DNA of 64,000 bases from Massilia timonae CCUG 45783 (lineage in GTDB: Bacteria > Pseudomonadota > Gammaproteobacteria > Burkholderiales > Burkholderiaceae_D): positions 432,695 through 496,694 of the forward strand of contig NZ_JH992924.1 in NCBI RefSeq assembly GCF_000315425.1. Reading direction: 5' to 3'. Shown in pieces: positions 61,322 through 64,000 of the stretch. The stretch's first letter is position 1. Each line of letters begins with the position of its first letter. The translations under genes were made by a program, and so were the position numbers. The notes under the pieces were generated by a model. The model was not told where the DNA came from and did not search any database. It saw nothing but the letters and a program-made list of their open reading frames with translations.

Positions 61322-64000
61322 ATGGAAAGTATTCGCCGTCTCGGACGGCCAAGCAATGTGTCCGGCAAACGTGCCGCCAACGAGCGCAGTGAGCCGACCT
61401 TCGAGCCGAGCTTCGGCGACGCGGTCGCGACCTCCGCGGCGCCAGCGAGCGCCAGCGCCGCGGGCGCCGCCGTGGAGAGCGCTCCTGCGCTCGCGGCCGG
61501 CGGCAACGACGTCCCCCTGTACGAAGCCTTCCCGCACCTGGCGGGCAATGGCGGCATTCCCGCCGGCCCGGCGGGCGAGCCCGGCGACGACGAGCCGGCC
61601 CCGCGCAAGCGCCGCTGGAAACTGTGGCTGCTGCTCGGCCTGCTGTTGCTGGTTGCCGTGTTGGCGGCCTGGGCGGTGCTGGAGACGCGCAGCTCGCGCC
61701 TGCAGGCGAAGATCTTCGCCGACATGGCCAGCGAACTCACGTTCCGCATGGAAAACGGTCCCAGCGATGCGATCCGCTTCCCGGCCGCCAGTCCGTACGA
61801 CACCCGGCTGGGCTACGCCGGCCTGCCGCGCTACCTCGAGCGGCTGCAGACGCGCGACTACGCAATCGCAGCCCAGGCGCGCATCTCGCCGCAGATGGTC
61901 AAGATGGCCGACCTGGGCCTGTACGCGACTTACCACGAGAAAACCAAGGTCGGCCTCGAGATCCTCGATTGCCGCTCGCAGCCGATCTATACCTCGCGCT
62001 TCCCCGAGCGCTTCTACCACGAATTCAGCGCCGCGCCGCCGCTGCTGGTGCAAAGCCTGCTGTTCATCGAAAACCGCGAACTGCTCGACGCCAGCCATCC
62101 GCGCCGCAACCCGGCGGTCGAATGGGACCGCTTCTCGAAGGCCGTGTTCGACAAGACCCTGTCCAGCGTCGGCCTGGGCGGCGGCGGCCGCGTGGCCGGC
62201 GGCAGCACGCTGGCGACCCAGATCGAGAAATACCGCCATTCGCCCGAAGGCCGCACCAGCTCGACCACCGACAAGATCATCCAGATGGCCTCGGCCACCC
62301 TGCGCGCCTACCAGGACGGCGAAGACACCACCGGTTCGCGCCGCCAGATCGTGCTCGACTACCTGAACACGGTGCCGCTGTCGGCCAAGTCCGGCTATGG
62401 CGAAGTGAACGGCATCGGCGACGGCCTGTGGGTCTGGTATGGCCGCGACTTCGACAAGGTGAACGCCATGCTCAAGGGCCCGATGACGAGCCCGGACGCC
62501 GTGCTGGCCTACAAGGAAGCGCTGTCCCTGATGATCGCCCAGCGCCGTCCGGCCTATTACCTGGGCGCCGGCGAGCCCGACCTCGAAGTGCTGACCGACA
62601 GCCACCTGCGCGTGCTGGCCCAGGCCGGCGTGATCTCGCCGCAGCTGCGCGACGCCGCCCTGAGCGTCAAGCTGCAGCCGGCGCTGCACAGCGGCGTGGC
62701 GCCGCCGCCGGCCGACGCCTTCGTGTCGCGCAAGGCGGCCAACGCGGTGCGCAACCACCTCGGCTACCTGATCGGCGACACGCGCCTGTACAACGTCGAC
62801 CGCCTCGACCTGTCGGTGGTCTCGACCCTGGACGGCAATGCCCAGCAGGCGGTGACGGCGGCCCTGCGCCAGCTGTCCGACGCCGAGCACGCCAAAGCGG
62901 CCGGCCTGACCGGCAAGGGCCTGCTCGGCAACGGCGACCCGGCCCAGGTGGTGTACAGCTTCACCCTGATGGAGCGGGGCGAGCACGTCAACTACCTGCG
63001 GGTCCAGACCGACAACTACGACCAGCCGCTCGACATCAACGAGGGCGCCAAGCTCGACCTCGGTTCGACCGCCAAGCTGCGCACGCTGGTGACCTATCTC
63101 GACATCGTCGACCAGTTGCACAAGCGCTTCGAGCCGCTCGACAAGATCGGCTTGCATGGCGTCGAGATCGATCCGAAGGACCGCCTGTCGCAATGGGCGC
63201 TGGAATACTTCCAGACCCTGCCGGAAGGCGCTGACCGCGGCCTGAAGCCCATGCTCGACGCGGCCATGGCGCGCCGCTATTCGGCCAGCCCCTACGAGCG
63301 CTTCATGACCGGCGGCGGCCTGCACACCTTCGGCAACTTCAGCAAGCTCGACGACAGCAAGATCATGGACGTGCACCAGGCCCTGCGCCAGTCCACGAAC
63401 CTGGTGTTCGTGCGCATGATGCGCGACGTGGTGCGCTTCTACATGTTCCAGCTGCCGGGCTCGTCGGCCCAGCTGCTGGCCGACGCCAACGATCCGCGCC
63501 GCGCCGCCTACCTGGCGCGCTTTGCTGACAACGAAGGCAAGGACTTCCTGGCCAAGTTCTGGAATAAATACAAGGGCAAGACCCCGGCGGAGATCGAAGC
63601 GCTGCTGTTCTCCGGCGTGCGTCCGCTGGCCTCGAAGCTGGCCGCGGCCCACCGCACGGTGGCGCCGAACGCCACGCTGGACCAGTTCGGCGCCTTCATC
63701 AATGCGACCCTGCCGTCCGCCAACGAGGTCGATCCGGAACGCATCCCGAAGATGTACGAGATGTACGATCCGCGCAATATGTCGCTGGCCGACCGCGGCT
63801 ACGTGGCCTCGGTGCACCCGCTCGAACTGTGGCTGGTGAGCTATCTGCGCACCCATCCCAAGGCCACCTGGTCCGAGGTCACGGCGGCCAGCGTCAAGGA
63901 GCGCCAGGAAGTCTACCAGTGGCTGTTCAAGACCAGCCGCAAGAACGCCCAGGACAAGCGCATCGCCGGCCTGCTCGAGGTCGAGGCCTTCCTCAAGATC
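61322..64000 (+). CDS. GT51 transglycosylase / class A penicillin-binding protein (3' end cut)
   Basis: At least 893 residues, open at the window end. A long Ala/Pro-rich cytosolic N-terminus is followed by one membrane helix (LWLLLGLLLLVAVLAAWAVL, about 101-120). The glycosyltransferase-51 domain carries catalytic-Glu LLFIENRELLD and GGSTLATQIEKYRHS. The transpeptidase domain begins with Ser-Thr-Ala-Lys (LDLGSTAKL, SxxK) and SxN in RQSTNLVFVRMM; the KTG motif lies beyond the window. The motifs are divergent (ENRE instead of EDRRF), as in a subset of betaproteobacterial PBP1-like proteins. ATG 61322 has only a weak RBS. Confidence 0.9.
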   Translation, partial: MESIRRLGRPSNVSGKRAANERSEPTFEPSFGDAVATSAAPASASAAGAAVESAPALAAGGNDVPLYEAFPHLAGNGGIPAGPAGEPGDDEPAPRKRRWKLWLLLGLLLLVAVLAAWAVLETRSSRLQAKIFADMASELTFRMENGPSDAIRFPAASPYDTRLGYAGLPRYLERLQTRDYAIAAQARISPQMVKMADLGLYATYHEKTKVGLEILDCRSQPIYTSRFPERFYHEFSAAPPLLVQSLLFIENRELLDASHPRRNPAVEWDRFSKAVFDKTLSSVGLGGGGRVAGGSTLATQIEKYRHSPEGRTSSTTDKIIQMASATLRAYQDGEDTTGSRRQIVLDYLNTVPLSAKSGYGEVNGIGDGLWVWYGRDFDKVNAMLKGPMTSPDAVLAYKEALSLMIAQRRPAYYLGAGEPDLEVLTDSHLRVLAQAGVISPQLRDAALSVKLQPALHSGVAPPPADAFVSRKAANAVRNHLGYLIGDTRLYNVDRLDLSVVSTLDGNAQQAVTAALRQLSDAEHAKAAGLTGKGLLGNGDPAQVVYSFTLMERGEHVNYLRVQTDNYDQPLDINEGAKLDLGSTAKLRTLVTYLDIVDQLHKRFEPLDKIGLHGVEIDPKDRLSQWALEYFQTLPEGADRGLKPMLDAAMARRYSASPYERFMTGGGLHTFGNFSKLDDSKIMDVHQALRQSTNLVFVRMMRDVVRFYMFQLPGSSAQLLADANDPRRAAYLARFADNEGKDFLAKFWNKYKGKTPAEIEALLFSGVRPLASKLAAAHRTVAPNATLDQFGAFINATLPSANEVDPERIPKMYEMYDPRNMSLADRGYVASVHPLELWLVSYLRTHPKATWSEVTAASVKERQEVYQWLFKTSRKNAQDKRIAGLLEVEAFLKI

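Noticed and set aside
61013..63856. 947-codon open frame antisense to the penicillin-binding protein
   Set aside because: It is a mirror frame in GC-rich DNA: His/Arg/Val/Gly-biased, no domain, no RBS. The sense frame has GT51 and transpeptidase motifs.

Overview
The window looks like a chromosomal segment from a high-GC betaproteobacterium of the Oxalobacteraceae, most like Massilia/Telluria. This is judged from remembered protein likeness and gene sets (PHA metabolism, nas/nir cluster, PuuD urate hydroxylase, ispB-rplU-rpmA-obgE-proB order), not from a search. Nearly all of it is dense single-copy chromosome. One decayed, AT-richer island (about 39.84-44.69 kb) interrupts it.

Layout. 1-1.7 kb: pyrimidine nucleoside salvage (deoA cut by the window edge, then cdd). 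1.8-9.3 kb: small conserved proteins (a DUF2058/YaiL protein, a DUF2076 protein, a lipoprotein), a chromate transporter, a gamma-carbonic anhydrase-like protein, a LytTR two-component operon, a TonB-like periplasmic protein and a GNAT acetyltransferase. 9.5-13.4 kb: a beta-alanine:pyruvate-type aminotransferase, a shortened PreT-like oxidoreductase and an NCS1 nucleobase permease, which look like the remains of a reductive pyrimidine-degradation cluster without its catalytic subunits. 13.5-19.8 kb: a serine hydrolase, then a divergent urate-degradation locus: LysR regulator plus a UraD-AllC fusion on one strand, PuuD with a cytochrome c tail plus an M20 hydrolase on the other. 20-22.4 kb: a secreted S9 peptidase. 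22.5-33.2 kb: nitrate assimilation (nasT, nasS, narK, nirB, nirD, an FAD oxidoreductase, nasA). narK is preceded by an excellent sigma-54 promoter and a leader with a strong intrinsic terminator, as expected for NasS/NasT (ANTAR) antitermination. Two tiny coupled ORFs lie divergent to nasT.

33.2-39.8 kb: an uncharacterised two-gene operon (a possible Cys/His-dyad peptidase plus a partner), TerC, a dienelactone hydrolase, two DUF4398-type lipoproteins (one fused to OmpA), a TonB-receptor remnant and a nitroreductase. 39.8-44.7 kb: a relic island in tRNA-Pro(CGG). It has 24-bp direct repeats at both ends, a truncated integrase next to the tRNA, a DUF6402-type gene split by an IS21-family element (5-bp target duplication) and a small membrane protein. 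44.8-49.5 kb: ispB, rplU, rpmA, obgE, a membrane protein and proB. 49.6-53.5 kb: a frameshifted chemotaxis receptor, an NTF2-like protein, nth, rsxB and an RcnB-like protein. 53.6-61 kb: intracellular PHA depolymerase, ferredoxin-NADP reductase, ferredoxin, a metallopeptidase translationally coupled to an emfourin-like inhibitor, a PHA-granule protein, ACBP, FKBP and an EI24 protein. The window ends inside a large GT51 penicillin-binding protein.

Most worth a second look: the UraD-AllC fusion, the sigma-54/antiterminator leader of the nas operon, the DUF6345-like pair, the protease/emfourin pair, the two mini-ORFs beside nasT, and the reconstructable tRNA-Pro island.
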